A DNA stretch of 64,000 nucleotides, from positions 124,001-188,000 of the forward strand of contig JAFCMP010000007.1 in NCBI GenBank assembly GCA_017506865.1, in the 5' to 3' direction. The DNA is from Tribonema minus (lineage: Eukaryota; Sar; Xanthophyceae; Tribonematales; Tribonemataceae). Under the pieces are notes generated by a model. That model did not search any database. It was not told the DNA's origin and saw only the letters and a list, made by a program, of their open reading frames with translations. Both the position numbers and the translations under genes were made by a program. Shown piece after piece: positions 1 through 12,744 of this stretch; position 1 is the stretch's first letter, and every line of letters starts with the position of its first letter.

Positions 1-1543
1 AGGAGAGTCACACCGGCAAACTTTAGAGAAATCAAATCAAAATGTGCACATGTGTGTGAGCGCGACGACGCGCGCATAGTAGCCATGATTGCCTGTCTTG
101 CGCGCGGCGCCGGTTCCGTGGTGCCACCGGCAACGCCATATTATTGCGACTTGACTGGCAGAAGGCGGGCGGGAGGCGTGCTCTCCGCCTTCGAGCTGCA
201 GCACCACATGGCGTTTTGTCGGCGCACGCCGCGCACCCCGGCCTTCACTACACATGAAAGATGTCTTGTCGGACGATTTCAGGGGCAGCAGGTGTCACTA
301 AGTTACAGTTAAATGATGCGCGCTGCTGAGTTTCTTATGGCCTTGAAAGGATTGGTTTTGCGTCACACCAATGTTGTAAAGTCGCAACAGAGCGGATCCG
401 TGCAGGGCAAGCGAGCCTCCCGCCGCACGGCTTGCTAGTCATCGCTCATGGTGCCGCAGACGCAGGTGTGATCAATCTCTAGAGACTCTGTTTCGGTCTT
501 GTTGTGACTCTCCTCAGGGAGTTGAATTTCATAATTCAATGCAGACCTGATAATGGTGCACACATATGAGAATCTGACCATGGTGCATACATAGCTGCCA
601 CTGTGCAGCAGCCCCAAATGTAGGCTTGCAGGTGCGTGCTAGACTGGTCCCACTGCTGCAACACTTATTGCAACTTTGCAGGGGTCAAAACGCACCCATC
701 TCAGGCTGGTCGAATGCATTCCACGATATAATGCGACACGGTGACTGTGGTGCAAGATATGATGCGAAGGTCAGTTCAGCTAGCAGCTCAGCAAATGGTC
801 AGCTGCATGCAGTCAGCTCCTACAGTTCATGACCACATTGCAACACAAGATGCATAGTCTTGCCAGAATGCACGACTAGACAGCAGTGCCACAGCACGCG
901 CAAAACAGTCCGGCAAGCATCATACATATCAAAGAGCATCACCGAAAATCTTATGTGTGGGCTAGAGGTGTCATTCAACGGGGCGGACTGTCAGTGACTG
1001 GCTGCTATTTCCACACCACACTTGCTGTGCATGTGATGGGTGTCTGTGATTAGCATTGCGCTGCGTAAAAAAACGCACTCCTTCGTACCATCTGCTGGTC
1101 ATCAAACTCTCTCGGTCCTGGCACGGCGGCGGGGGGGCACACACATGGTGCACACCATGTCACTGCACAGAGTCTTGAAGTTCTGATGGCTTGCTTTGAT
1201 GTTTGACTTGCCGTCCTGCATTGCCTACCTACCGCGCAAGCGTGCCACAAGAGTGTGCACCTGCTGTGTTCACGACCATCTCTAAATTTGCCGCATGAGG
1301 AAGGTGTGTCTGGGCCAGTAAGGCTGCCCTGCTGCTCAAAGGTGCAATCGTCCAAATTTTATCTCTGCCGACCATGCGCACTGTACTGCGTCAACGTGAG
1401 ATGCCTGCGTAACGCGTAACCTGACAACGTCCACTTCGCCACAGGCGCATGCCCCTTTTCCCATTTCATCACCACAACGGCACGAGCGCAAGTCGGTGGC
1501 TAATCTCTTGTTCACTCAGATCCTCATGGTGTGTGTGTGTGCC
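1..1543. other. Flanking DNA, no gene recognised
   Basis: This is the region 3' of the RAD54 gene. All open frames here are short (about 100 codons or less) and overlap on both strands. None shows a recognisable domain or convincing splice junctions. A short (GT)n run lies around 1527-1540 just past the RAD54 stop codon. I see no RNA gene or mobile element. Confidence 0.5.
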
Positions 1544-4135
1544 TCACAAGAAGTCGTCATCATCATCGCTGGAACATTCCCCAGCACCGTTCCCCGCACG
1601 TTCCTCGCCCGCGCCCCTGAAACCATCACTGAGCCGCTGAGCATCATCATCAGGCGGCGGCGCATCCGTCGTGCAAGTCGCGTGCACGAACGTGACTGCG
1701 GCGTCCGTGCCGTTGACAGCTGTTGCAGCGCTCGACAGCGGGGCATCGGGGATGTCGAGGGGCCCTGCGTAGGGCTTGCGCCACGAGGCGTGCGCGCCGC
1801 CGCCGCGCAGCAGCTTGTCGCGCGTGTCGGACGCCGAGTCTTCGCGCAGGGCGAACAGGTCGCGCAGCTGTGCGGCGGGGGGGGAGTGACAGGTGCGTGT
1901 TGTGAGTAGGAAAGCAACATGCGCCATTGCCAGAGTGCATGTCCACGCCTTTGACCTCTGGCAAAAAGGCGGTGGAATCACAAGAGTGGGCAAGGCGGCG
2001 GTGCTCAGTTTGACCATGCAGTGTGAGCAGACGTCATGGCAACACTCGCACTATGTTATGGCTGTGCGCTTGTGTGATGGTATGTGAGCAGGAGTGAGAT
2101 GATGCCTCCAGCTGGGCGCACCGAACTGAATGCATGCTGGTTGCAACCCATACGCAGCATTGCATGTTGGGACAACTCTGATTGCTGACCTCGCTGCTGC
2201 AGGTCTTAAACGGGTAGCACGCAGTGCAGTAACCCTAAACCGAACCCTACTGCTGCAGGTACTCGCATGCTGACCTCTTCAAGGCTGAACTGCTGCGTCC
2301 CCCTTCCCCGACCCCCACCCCCCTTTTCCCCCGCCTTCCCCCCCCCATCCACAACACTGCTCAGCTCGCCCTTGAGCATCTGTCGCTGGTAGATGACCTC
2401 CTCCAGAGTGCCCGTGGTGATGAGGCGATAGATGAACACGGGTTTCGTCTGCCCAAAGCGCCACACGCGCGCCATGGTCTGCTGGCACGTTGCGGGGTTC
2501 CAGTCCTGAAAAACATGAAATCCAAACAGAAAGGAGTGCACATGATCAATAATACATCTTGGTTTGTTCACATACCTTGTGAAGTACTGACATTTCACCA
2601 AAGAAAGAACAACATCAGTGCTTGCTGTGACTAGCTTGCGCTGGTAGTTCACCAGAAGAAAAAACAGTTTTTTAAGTGCGTTGTGAGAGAGTTTGCCACA
2701 AACTTTTGAAGTGATTGGTATGTACATTTTGTTTACTTCTACTTCGCTTTCTTATAAGGAGCAGAAGAGCCAATGGAAACTGGTGCAGCAAACTGATGAT
2801 GACCGCATGCATGGTCTTGTGACAGGAAGCATAAGGCCACAGCTGACTCCCCTGACCGGATTCAAATTCCATGTCTCTCGCTTGATTGCGTCAAAGAAAG
2901 AAGCACATCAACACGATTGGTCGGTAAGAGATCAGATTCACATTGAACTTACTCATTCAAGTACATGAGAGTCAACTATATACAGTGTAGGTACCTGGTC
3001 ATACAGCACCAGCCGGTTCCCCCCCACCAGATTAAGTCCGCACCCCCCCGCCTTCGCGCTCAGCAGAAATAGGAATGGTTGCCGCGCAGCTGCTGCGTCC
3101 ATGCCTCCCTCCATGGCTGCCTCATACGCCAAGGGCTGCCCGTTGAACCTGGGCGTCGCAGCAGATAAAAAGCCGTTTCAGGAATTGCTCGTTTTGGAAC
3201 CAAATTTTGGACCATCTGTTCTGGCATGCCTCAATGAGTTCAGATTCGGGGCTGGTGGGTGTTGCGCTGCCGTTTGCGCCAGTTGACTTGCAGGAGTAAG
3301 ACTTGACTGTTGCATGCAGCAGCATGTCACAGCATGCTGCCGCTCGTGGCTGCTGCGTCCTGCCAACGGCTGCTTGCTGAATTGGACTCCCTCATCTAAT
3401 GCAGCTTCTATCGTGGAAGCTGACGTCGCCTGCGCCACTGGGCATCACAGTGCGCACTGTAAGCGTGGATGTGCTGCACCGGTTTGATGCAACTTCAACT
3501 TCAAATGTAACTTCACATCTGCAGAAGCGCGGTGCGCACAAACACTGGAGGCCGCCTGTTCTATAGCACGCTTATCCACGTGTCTCAAGACATCGTCACT
3601 GGAGAATGCGGTCACTTCCCAGCGTACTCTATCAGGAATAGAGAGGTCATAACTACAGAGCACAAACTGGGCATTTACGCGGAGTGCGCAGTAGTTCCGC
3701 GCGCGGGTAGGCGGATCTCCTGCCCACCACTATAGGCATGTCTTGAGTATGGAGAGTCATATATCCACCAGTGTATTTATACATGTCCATCCCGCGTATG
3801 CATGAAGTAAGCATGTCACTGAAAATTCACATATGCACCAGTGTATGCATGTGTTATCCTTAGGTAGGTATGCATAAAGTTTGGAGAGTCGCCTGTTCAT
3901 CAGTGCATACCATGTCAAAATTGTCAAAATTGCCGATGGTAAGAGCCAGCGAACAGTTCATAGTATGTACTTCTTCAAGTATGAAGTGTGGAGAGTCACC
4001 TACCTGTCGACCAGTGACTGCCGCGTGTCCGCCGCGGTTGAACCATCCAGGCGCAGGTAAGGCCACGCATGGCGCTTCGCCAGGGCCTCAAACGCATCCA
4101 GCGTCGACGTGAAGTTGGAGCAGAGAACCACCCTG

Positions 4136-4188
<53 letters not shown>

Positions 4189-7100
4189 TCCGCCGCCGCC
4201 AGTGTCCGTCCTGATGTGCAGCAGCAGACGTTCCAGCAGCGCCAGCTTGCCACTCGCCGCTGCCATGAAAGCATCGTCTGCTGCGCTGCTGTCGGGCTTC
4301 TTTGTGTAGGGGCCGGGCAGTGGCAATGCTCCGGCAGTTTCGTCGTCTGTAACTGGCTGCTGCTTGAGGAGGTCCGGGTGGTTGCATATCTGGCGCAGCT
4401 TGTGTATGAGCGGTAGGACACCTTCACGGGAGATGTCATCGTCATCGTCCTCCTCCTCGAATGTTTCGCCGCTGCATGTACGCAGCGCAGCAATGATTTT
4501 CGTTACTGCTTGTGTACTTCAAGTTGAGGTGCTATGCAAGCGACCGACACTGCTGGTTGGTTTTGCAGCCTTGCGCAGATTGAGGTTTTTCGATAGCTGT
4601 TGACAAATAATGCTGCGAGAGGTCCACGTGTTTGCAAGGCACACCGCCCCATTCGCCTGCGTCGCCGGTGCACACGGACGGATATGATGTGGTACATGCA
4701 CACATACATACACAGAGTACGCCTCAGATGTACGCCTCACATGAAACATGCATTTGCACCGCAAGGAAAACTCTAAATGCAGATACAGCCGGCCTTGGCA
4801 TTCCGTCAATCGGTACAACACCAGCCTCTCCATGTGCCATGTGCATTATTGCCGTCTCAGTTGTGCCACTCAGCTGATGCAAGTGCACGTTTCTTCCAGC
4901 GCCACTGTGGGTCACAATACTCATGGGTAGACATAGGGAGCGAAACGCAACTTGCATGAGTATGTTGTAACCGTTTTATGTACCTGAGTAGCGAATCAAA
5001 GCCTGCCGCTGCCAGGCAGTTGCGGTACAGCTGCCGCTGCTGCTCTGTTGGCGTGCAGAACACCGTCAGTTCCGTCTTGGGGGTGAGGCTGCTGGCGGCC
5101 ACCCCCTTGGTGCGCCGCAGCACAAAACGACCCATGATCTGTTACAGCGTGAATGCATGAGGCATGCTTGAGTGAGGCAGTGAACCGGATGGCGTGAAAT
5201 CTCAATGCTCACGTCAAGTGTATGACTTCACGAGACCACAAAGAGTTCAGAATTGTATGACTTCACGAGACCACAAAGAGTTCAGATCAAGCATGTGATG
5301 TACGCATGTGTGCAGCGCCCGACCCATGATCTGTTGGAGCGTGAATGCAGAAGGCATGCATGATTGAGGCAGTGAAGTGAATGGCATTCAATCACAGTGT
5401 TAAAAGCCAGCCCTCTGAGTCGCATATGGGAGTAGCACAGCGCTGGTTGACCCTTGTACACGTCTGGACCTTGAAATGTTTGTGAAAGCCCCAAGCATGC
5501 ATGTCATGCAACGCAGCGCGGCCCAGAGTATTGAATAGCAACGATGCACAGTGCTAGCAGACGCACTCTTAGGGTTAGGGTTAGGGTTAGGGTTGAGCTG
5601 GTCCGCTGCAGACAGTGGAATGAGCGGCAAGGATTCCATCGCGCATGAATGGATACTGTGTGATGCAATGAGGAGTGTACATCTACTTCTCAAGTATGCA
5701 TACTTCGAAGTACATACACAATGCACTGTATCAGGCACCAAATATGCCCTTCACAGAATATTGAACATCAGTGGCTCACCTGTGAACCCACATTGCAACA
5801 AATAACCAAGTTCAACTGCAGGTTCAATATTGAAGTTTCATCACCTGTGACAGCTGGCGCGTCCTCTGCTCAGCCAGCGTCACCATGGCCCGGTTCGCAC
5901 CCGTGTCCCTCCCCCCCTCAATGGGCCTGGCGTACATAGACCGAAACTCGCGTGCGTCGCCTAGGACCCCAGGGTACACAAAGTTTGCCAGTGCATAGAA
6001 CTCCTGAGGTGCGTGCACGTGAGAGGTGTGCGCTGTGAGACAGCAAGGCTGGTATGTATGTATGTATGCGCATATTCTCATCTGACAGCGCATAGCGCCA
6101 CCACCGTGCCAGAGGTGGACAACCAAGCAGCCAAGCAGACACAACTCACGAGAGCATGTGTTGCTACAGAGCGAAGTGAATTAGGAACACGATGCGAACC
6201 CTGTCTGAAGTGGCGCGTCAGTGCTCACCAAGGACCCAACCTCAACATGTGCTGAGCTCTGCTCCATCAGCATCCAGTGCATACGCTGCGCGGCTTTCTC
6301 TTTTAGGTACACACAGTTTGCCAGAGCGTAGCACTCCTGAGGCGCGTGCGCGTGATAGATTTGCATGTCAAGTGCAGCTGTGGAATGTGGACAAAGGCTG
6401 GTATGTATGTCCGTGTTCACGTTCGATACATACGTCCAGACATGATAGCGCACTTGACAGGTAAAGTTGATGCTGCACGGTTTGAGCGTGTTTCTGAAAC
6501 TCAACCTAGGGCACTACAAAGAGCATCAACGCAGGCAGTATACGTACATACCTCCAGGTTGTTCTGCACGGGCGTCCCAGTGATCATGAGGCGCGTGGCC
6601 AAATACATCGTTCAACTCATCCAATGTTACAATGCGCTTCTTATTTGATTCATTCGCAGACGGCATCATACATACATACATGCACACGTACATACCTCCA
6701 GGTTGTTCTGCACGGGCGTCCCGGTGATCATGAGGCGCATGGCCGCAGGGCACGCCTCCAGCGCCTTCATGGTCTTGGTGCCATTGCTGCTCTTGAGCCT
6801 GTGCCCTTCGTCACAGATGAGAAGGCCCAGACCGCGCGCGGCGTTGATGGTCTTGGCGTGCGCGCGGAAGAGGTCGTAGCTGATGATGAGCAGGGCGTAG
6901 CGCTGGTCGGACCCCATGCGGAAGTCTTCGGCCTGGGGCAGGGCATGAACATGGAATACTAATACGTCAAGTACAACAGATGTTGGCAACAAGCAACATT
7001 GAAAGTTAGTCAGGTACGCGCGGAAGAGAGGTCGTAGCTGATGATGAGCAGGGCGTAGCGCTGGTCGGACCACATGCGAAAGTCTTTGGCCTGGGGCATG

Positions 7101-10100
7101 GCATACATAGTATTGAAGTTCGCAACGGATCAAATTGTTGGCTTTGACCGTCAGGAACATTTGGAATGACCAAGTAGATGTATGTACGCAAAGTAGGTCG
7201 TGGCTGATGATGAGCAGGGCGTAGCGCTGTTCGGACTCCATGCGGAAGTCTACCGCCTGCGGCACGGCATAAACTTGGTGACAAATCAGTTATCGGCTGC
7301 AACTGCAAGTGACCAAGTGCTCGCGCAGAACAGGACATTATTAAGCAGGACGTAGAGCTGCAGCTTACCCTAACCCTAGCCCTAGGACTAAGCATAAACG
7401 ATCAGCGCAACACTGCCGCCGCAAGCTGCGTCTGCATCATCCCAACTGGGGCCCTTAGTGCCGACTTCAATGTCAAGTTTTAAGGCGCGTCGCCTGATTT
7501 TACCTTCAACCCTACCTCTAACCCTAACCTAACATTAACCCTTACCCTAATCCTCACCCTACCAGTCCGGCGCTATCGCTCATGTCTCGGTAGGGCTTCA
7601 GCGCTGGTCGGACTTGTTTCGAAGACTATCAGGCTGAGGTGCCATTGTGACTGTTGTAACTGATGGTGAGGAGGGTGACACGCTGCTGGACGGATGTTGC
7701 AGTTGACGCTCCACAGGGCAACCCTAACCCTAATCCTAACCCTAATCCTAACCCTAATCCTAACCCTGAAAATAAAGTATCCGGGCGTAGCTCTGGTCGG
7801 ACCTGGTGCGAAGGCTATCAATAGATAGCTGATGCGCCATTGTCACTGTTGCAACTGATGACGTGGAGGGCGACACGCTGCTGCGGACGCATGATGAAGT
7901 TGACGCTCCACAGGCAAGGAGAAAGACTTTCATGCTTGAAGTATCTTTTTTACTTTCAGCGCGATGTCAAGGCTCACTCAGACTCTCACGTCAGACTCTC
8001 AGGGTGTGGTTACCTGAGATGAAAGTGGCCAAGTGGTATGTTGGTACTTGGTAGAATGGCATACAGCGCAGACCCAAGTGCCCTCATAACATAGCCGGCG
8101 GCATGACCTCAAGCTGTCTGTAAGCAGTCAACCTGTACTGTGGCGTGCCGTGTCGCAGAGCTCAAGCGATGCAATTGTTACCCATTTTCTCGCAAAGCAG
8201 ATCAATCTGCACTGAAGCAGCGTAACCATAACCATAACCATAATCCTAACTCTAAGCACATTGGTAAGACATGGTGCCAAGGAACTGGATTGGAAGCAGG
8301 TGAAACTGTCGGCTGCACTGCACGCACAAGATCGCGAGTGGCTGCAGCTTCTGTGGGTTCGATTTAGAGTTAGGGGAGGGTTAGGACTAGGGTTAGGGTT
8401 AGGGTCAGCTTCTGAAGGTCTGTGACAAGACAAGTTGGGTCAGGATCGGGATTAGGTAGCCTCATTCCACACAAAGCAACTGTAGCGTGTCAAGGTGAAG
8501 TGGCAGTATTGCTGTGTACCTGTTGCGCTGCCGCGGCCCCTCCTTTGTTGACCACGACGCTCCTGCTCATTAGAGAGTTGCCGCACCAGCGACGCACCTC
8601 TGCTGCCCTGCAGAGAGAGCAAAGATTCATACACAACCATTGGCGTACTTCAATTATGACTTCAAGTGTGAGAGAGTTGCCACACCAGCGACGCACCTCT
8701 GCCACCCTGCATACGGGGCAAATTTTTATAAATAAATAGAAGACACCATTGGTGGACTTTGCAGAGGGGACTAGAGTAAAACGTCGCAATTTGCAGCATT
8801 TGCATATGTGTACTGAACTTCGGATGCTTGAAGGATGAGTACATGGGTTACTTGCACAACGCACGTCAATTAATGAAGTCTTGTCAACATGAGACCATAA
8901 GGAAAAGCAGTATTCAGTGAATTGGGCATGTTTTAAAACATAAACTATCAACAAGTAATGCTGATTGTGCTCTATGAGCCCTTGTACTTCAGTTATCAGT
9001 ACTCGGGATAGACGTCCAGTAGGCTTTTCACAACCACTAGTACAGTGCATGGCAGCGCTCACCAGTTGTTGACGAGGCTAGAGGGGCACGTCACCACCAC
9101 CTTCTTCACCGCTGAGCAGTGCCGCAGCAGGCCGCTGACCAGCGCAATGGTAGTCAGCGTCTTGCCCAGGCCCATCTGTACATGACCAATGCACATGCAA
9201 ACATCAGACATGTATGCATAACCTGATCAGAGCTTTGTGCAGAAGAGCTGCAGCAAGCTGTGATGGCGTGCTTTTAGGAGATGCCATTGAACAATAAGTC
9301 ACATGGTTGGAGCTAGCCACAATCAATACATAGTAGTTACACACCATCTATGCTTGAAGCATGCATAGGCAAGGTGCAGCGCTCAGCTCCCTGATGGGTA
9401 GTAGGGATAGGGCTGACAAGGGAGTCACCGCCAAAGGCAGACTTGTCAACCTGGCATCATGACATGATTACAGCTGATTAAGGTCGGAGCTAACCCTAAC
9501 CCTAACCCTAACCCTAACCCTAACCCTAATGTAAGCGTTCACCTAAGTACACTGTAGGCGCAGCGTCAGCATGACAGGAGAATGTGGAATGTGATGCAGC
9601 AGGCCAGCACTTGAGGTTGAGTTCACGCAAGGGCAAAGAGGTCAGGGGTGGTGTCTCACTGCTGACGGTCTAGATGCACATGTCAAAACACAGCAGAGTG
9701 CGGGGGGCTTCTCTCTGTATACTTGAACAGTGTCTCGGCTATAAGCGCGGTTTCAAGTTGAGTGACATGAGCCAGCGAATGTGACATGACTCCTTTTATG
9801 AAAGACACACCTAGCCAACCACAAGCTACCTAACTTCAAGAGGTACATAGATCTACCTCCTGTAAATAAAGTCAAGCGTGTACCGGCTAGCCGCATCATG
9901 ACACCAATAAACCAGCCGCGTGTCACTGTGGTCCGCTCCAGCACAGCACACTTGCTGTTACTGCAACGCTGCGCAAGCGCAAAGCCACCTGACTTCCAAG
10001 AACTCAACGTGAACGAACGAACACATCATACCTACACGCATACATACCGCTACCTACCCACCTCATCAGCTGAACAGCATTGGAGGTTGACGTTGGCCGA

Positions 10101-11149
10101 GAGGGCTCAGGGGTGGTTTGGAAAGCGCATACTTCAAGTACTATACCTTGAGCGTACTTCAAAGTATGCTGCTTCAAAAGAAGTACTCATAACCCCAGCC
10201 CTAATTGCAATTCTAAGTCTAACCGGGTAAACCTAATCCTAAGTGGTCGATACCTACCTGCCTTATACTCATGCATACCCACCTCATCAGCCAGAATCGC
10301 CCCCCGCCTCTCCTCCGCGCCTGCGCCCGCCAGGCATCGCCACAGAAACAGGATCCCCTCCCTCTGGTGCGGCTTGAGGTGCTTCGACAGCGTCACCCCC
10401 AACTTTACCTCCCTGCCGCCAACAACGTCCAGCACCATGTCGCCTCCGCTGTCTGGCCCTGGTGTCAAGCCCTGCGAACCCACACGCTGCAGGGAGCCTG
10501 ACCGTGCAACCGCGCCCGTCCTCGCTGCAGCTGCCCCGGTCACTGCGATAGCGGCTGCTGCTGCTGATGCCGCCACGCGTCCCTCATCTGCTGCTGCTGC
10601 TGCTGCTGCTGCTGGCGCCGCCGCCGCTGCTGCTGCCATTGCTGTCGCTGCTGGAGGCACTGAAGACCTCGCCAAATGTGTGCCGCCAGTGCTGCCTGAG
10701 CGCTGCTGCAGGGGCTGCGGCGCGTAGTCGGGCGCGGCGGTGCTGCGCGGGCGCACAAACGGCCTGCGCGTCAGCCGACTCCCTGCGCCCGCACCTGCGG
10801 CACCACCTGCCGACGCCGTTGCCGGTGTTTCCGCCAGCATTGGAGGCGCAGCACTCATGTGCATGCCGGCGCCGCCGCAGTCGTCGCTGTCGGCGGTGGC
10901 GGCGCTCGGCAGCTGAGCACTGCTGCTTCTCTGCAGGTTGACGGCGCCCAGGGCTTTGCGCTTCAGCGGCAGCATCGCCGGCCGTTTCGTGACAGTTTTG
11001 GAGGCGGTTTGTTTGGGAGGTTCAGCGCTGCTGCTGCTGCTGGTCGGGCCGTGCTCGTGTGTGAGCTGTATGGTGACGCCCCCCGTCCTGAATTCATTGT
11101 CGAGGTGGAGATTCTTGGCTGCCTCGGTGGCGTTCATATGGCAGGACAT
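1544..11149 (-). CDS. RAD54: RAD54-type SNF2 DNA translocase (homologous recombination)
   Basis: Ten exons join in phase: 11149-10283, 9175-9063, 8607-8520, 6932-6696, 6003-5845, 5138-4984, 4471-4004, 3148-2995, 2505-2275, 1867-1544 (stop), giving 931 aa. RAD54 is a nuclear ATP-driven dsDNA translocase that works with RAD51 in strand exchange. Visible motifs in order: HLKPHQREG before the ATPase core; Walker A ADE/MGLGKT split by an intron (about residue 290); DEGHRLK (397); [55 protein letters not shown]; and the RAD54-specific C-terminal block [15 protein letters not shown]...SDTRDK. The first ~220 residues are Ala/Ser-rich with poly-Ala, unlike the family core. A 21-residue poly-Gly run (about 631-651) interrupts the linker before motif IV. 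The start is the first Met of the open frame; an upstream exon cannot be excluded. Confidence 0.93.
4138..4200. repeat. GCC/GGC triplet repeat encoding poly-Gly in RAD54
   Basis: About 21 near-perfect GCC triplets (GGC on the coding strand) lie inside RAD54 exon 7. They encode a glycine run between the HIRTDT segment and the conserved DRVVLCSN motif. The array keeps the reading frame. Confidence 0.95.
5220..5287. repeat. Tandem duplication, 35-bp offset
   Basis: A segment beginning TATGACTTCACGAGACC at 5221 is repeated, apparently exactly, at 5256. It lies in the RAD54 intron upstream of exon 6. The copies look recent. Confidence 0.9.
5318..5385 (-). repeat. Echo of RAD54 exon 6 acceptor edge
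   Basis: The CGACCCATGATCTGTT block and about 50 bases that follow resemble 5128-5195, which is the true start of exon 6 and its preceding intron. The copy lies in the intron upstream of that exon and has no open continuation. Confidence 0.75.
5570..5596 (+). repeat. Interstitial telomere-like repeat (TTAGGG)4
   Basis: Four perfect TTAGGG units lie inside a RAD54 intron. Confidence 0.95.
6301..6350 (-). repeat. Echo of RAD54 exon 5 acceptor edge
   Basis: On the minus strand this reads an AG acceptor followed by a peptide [13 protein letters not shown]. The true exon 5 start reads [13 protein letters not shown] across the same acceptor. It lies in the intron upstream of exon 5 and diverges after about 14 codons. 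Confidence 0.85.
6540..6610 (-). repeat. Echo of RAD54 exon 4 donor edge
   Basis: The bases around 6546-6600 nearly match 6690-6745, the end of exon 4 ([10 protein letters not shown]) together with its GTATG donor. The copy lies downstream of the exon in transcript sense. Confidence 0.88.
7015..7275 (-). repeat. Two echoes of RAD54 exon 4 acceptor edge
   Basis: Two copies on the minus strand start with the CCCCAG-like or equivalent acceptor and read [17 protein letters not shown] (from about 7100) and [17 protein letters not shown] (from about 7270). The real exon 4 reads [17 protein letters not shown] from 6932. Both copies end within about 25 codons and run into intron sequence. They are decoy copies stacked upstream of the working acceptor. 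Confidence 0.9.
7596..7914 (-). repeat. Divergent ~120-bp repeat pair in RAD54 intron
   Basis: Segments 7596-7717 and 7786-7914 align along their length, both ending GACGCTCCACAG. Each contains a degraded form of the exon 4 peptide RSDQRYA, so they look like older echoes. A (CCCTAA)-like array separates them. Confidence 0.75.
7722..7768 (-). repeat. Interstitial telomere-like repeat (CCCTAA/TCCTAA)n
   Basis: About seven alternating CCCTAA and TCCTAA units lie in a RAD54 intron. Degenerate relatives occur at 7368-7384, 7508-7560 and 8364-8404. Confidence 0.9.
8665..8715 (-). repeat. Echo of RAD54 exon 3 acceptor edge
   Basis: The minus strand reads [11 protein letters not shown] again, as in the true exon 3 (8607-8520), with similar bases upstream of the acceptor. 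It lies upstream of the exon in transcript sense. Confidence 0.88.
9491..9531 (-). repeat. Interstitial telomere-like repeat (CCCTAA)6
   Basis: Six perfect CCCTAA units lie in the intron between RAD54 exons 1 and 2. Confidence 0.95.
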
Positions 11150-12744
11150 GACCTGTTGGCTTGTCAGTGCAACGCAGGGGACAAAATCACAGTCGTTGTC
11201 AGGACAGGTTGCCTCAAGGCAACACCATCGTCAATCAAAGCAGACACTGCTGACCAGCAGGGAACATGCAGTATTTGGGCACTTGTGTACATGGTGAAAT
11301 GCGCTGGCAGGTGCCCGGCGGCCCAGTGCAAGATGCAAGTAGGCCTTTGAGGTAGCATTGATTCAAGCACTTGCAAGATCAGCGAGAACTAATGCAATCA
11401 GGATACGTGCGCTGAGAGCGACACACAAGCCTGAATGTGAAAGTTCAACCTGATTCGTACGCGATAGAAGAGCCTTCGGTTGTTGGACGATAAGGCCTAC
11501 TCAGAATGCTTACCATGCTGGCCCGACTTGCTGAATGTTTACCAAAATCCAAGGGTTGTCGAATTTGTCTTGCCTTTGCGCAACACAGAGGAACATCACA
11601 TGTCATCGTCATCGCAGATTTTCGCACTTCAACTTGGTCGTATTTTGACCAGGCGGACTTGTGTGCATGGTGCGTGGCATGCACACTTTGTCGTGGGCAA
11701 CGCTAGCAACTTTCTCAGTTTCCTCCTTGTTGCGGGCTCAAAGCGACTGTCGCGGCGTTCACCTTGGCACCGTCCTGGTCGCAGAGTGACAGCTGCGTCC
11801 CGTCGCATTCCAGAGTCCCATCAGACCACCTCTTGTGCTTCTTTCCAGCGGCATCCTTGCTCCAAAGGCAAGCAAAGGAGCGGCGCTCGCCAGCCATCCT
11901 CGGCCGCAGTTGCGCTGCACAGCAACAGTCGACCAGAGCGCGCCAAAAAAATCAAAAACTTCAACTTGAAGTGGTGCACAGCAAATCACAGGAAAGAATA
12001 TTCAGGCTCGCTTTCATGCGCGCTTTCAAATCCCATGCCAACATTTCATGTCTACAAGCCAAAAGTCGGCATGATCATGTTCATGAACGAGCAGTGGCCA
12101 TCCACTATGTCAAACATAAACATGTATTAATGAATGGGGGCATCATTCACGCACTTATGGGGCCCCTATGCCATTGCACAGGGCGTCTGGCAGTCTCATT
12201 TATGATGACGCAATAATCTTTCAATAAAGGCTTGCTATGCAAGCACTCAGCCATCCGACCAATGAACTGGCCATTGCACCAAAAACACAGTGGCATAGTG
12301 TAAACCATACTTCCATATCAAACTCAGTTGTGGCAAAGCCTGCTTACACGGATGGGCACTCAGCACATACGCATAATCACACTTCGCTGCCTTCAATCAA
12401 GCATTTGTGCTTCACCTGCCAGAGGTAGGCAACGGCTAGCGCAAATGGGGAGGCGAAATGCTCGACGTTGCGACAATGCTACACACTGCCATGCGCAAAC
12501 AACTGATCGAAATTGCAACTTTCAAGTAAACGTTCATGATCCACATTCAAAGAGTTCACAGAGAACAAACAAGGACGTGACACAAGATCGCACTGACACA
12601 CACCCTTGCTAGCCAACGTAACGATTATCACGGCAATGCCCGCTGCTGCTCCACAACCTTGGGCTAATGGCTGTAGACGTCACCCGCTGCAGCAGCAGAC
12701 GGCTAGCGCGCGTGAAAGTGAAAGCGCACACGGCCGCGCCGCTG
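11150..12744. other. Intergenic DNA upstream of RAD54
   Basis: Several overlapping plus-strand open frames occur between 11480 and 12220, the longest about 216 codons from 11480. Their frames disagree with each other and no domain is recognisable. The stretch could be a decayed gene or element fragment. An AATAAAGG motif at about 12220 could be a poly(A) signal for a plus-strand unit. The RAD54 promoter must lie near 11150-11400, but no core element is clear. Confidence 0.35.

Noticed and set aside
1516..2017. Long plus- and minus-strand frames overlapping the RAD54 terminal exon
   Set aside because: They are shadow frames. The RAD54 C-terminal motif [10 protein letters not shown] is in a single frame that joins in phase with the preceding exon.
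7015..7275. Exon 4 copies of RAD54 as mutually exclusive alternative exons
   Set aside because: Each copy keeps only the first ~20 codons, lacks the motif II region and has no in-frame donor that would preserve the helicase core.
9491..9531. A real chromosome end near the window
   Set aside because: The telomere-like arrays are short, occur on both strands throughout the window and have genes on both sides. They are interstitial.
11480..12130. 216-codon plus-strand ORF as a gene
   Set aside because: Neighbouring frames are equally open, composition is unlike the recognised exons, and no domain is visible. It was kept only as a note on the intergenic stretch.
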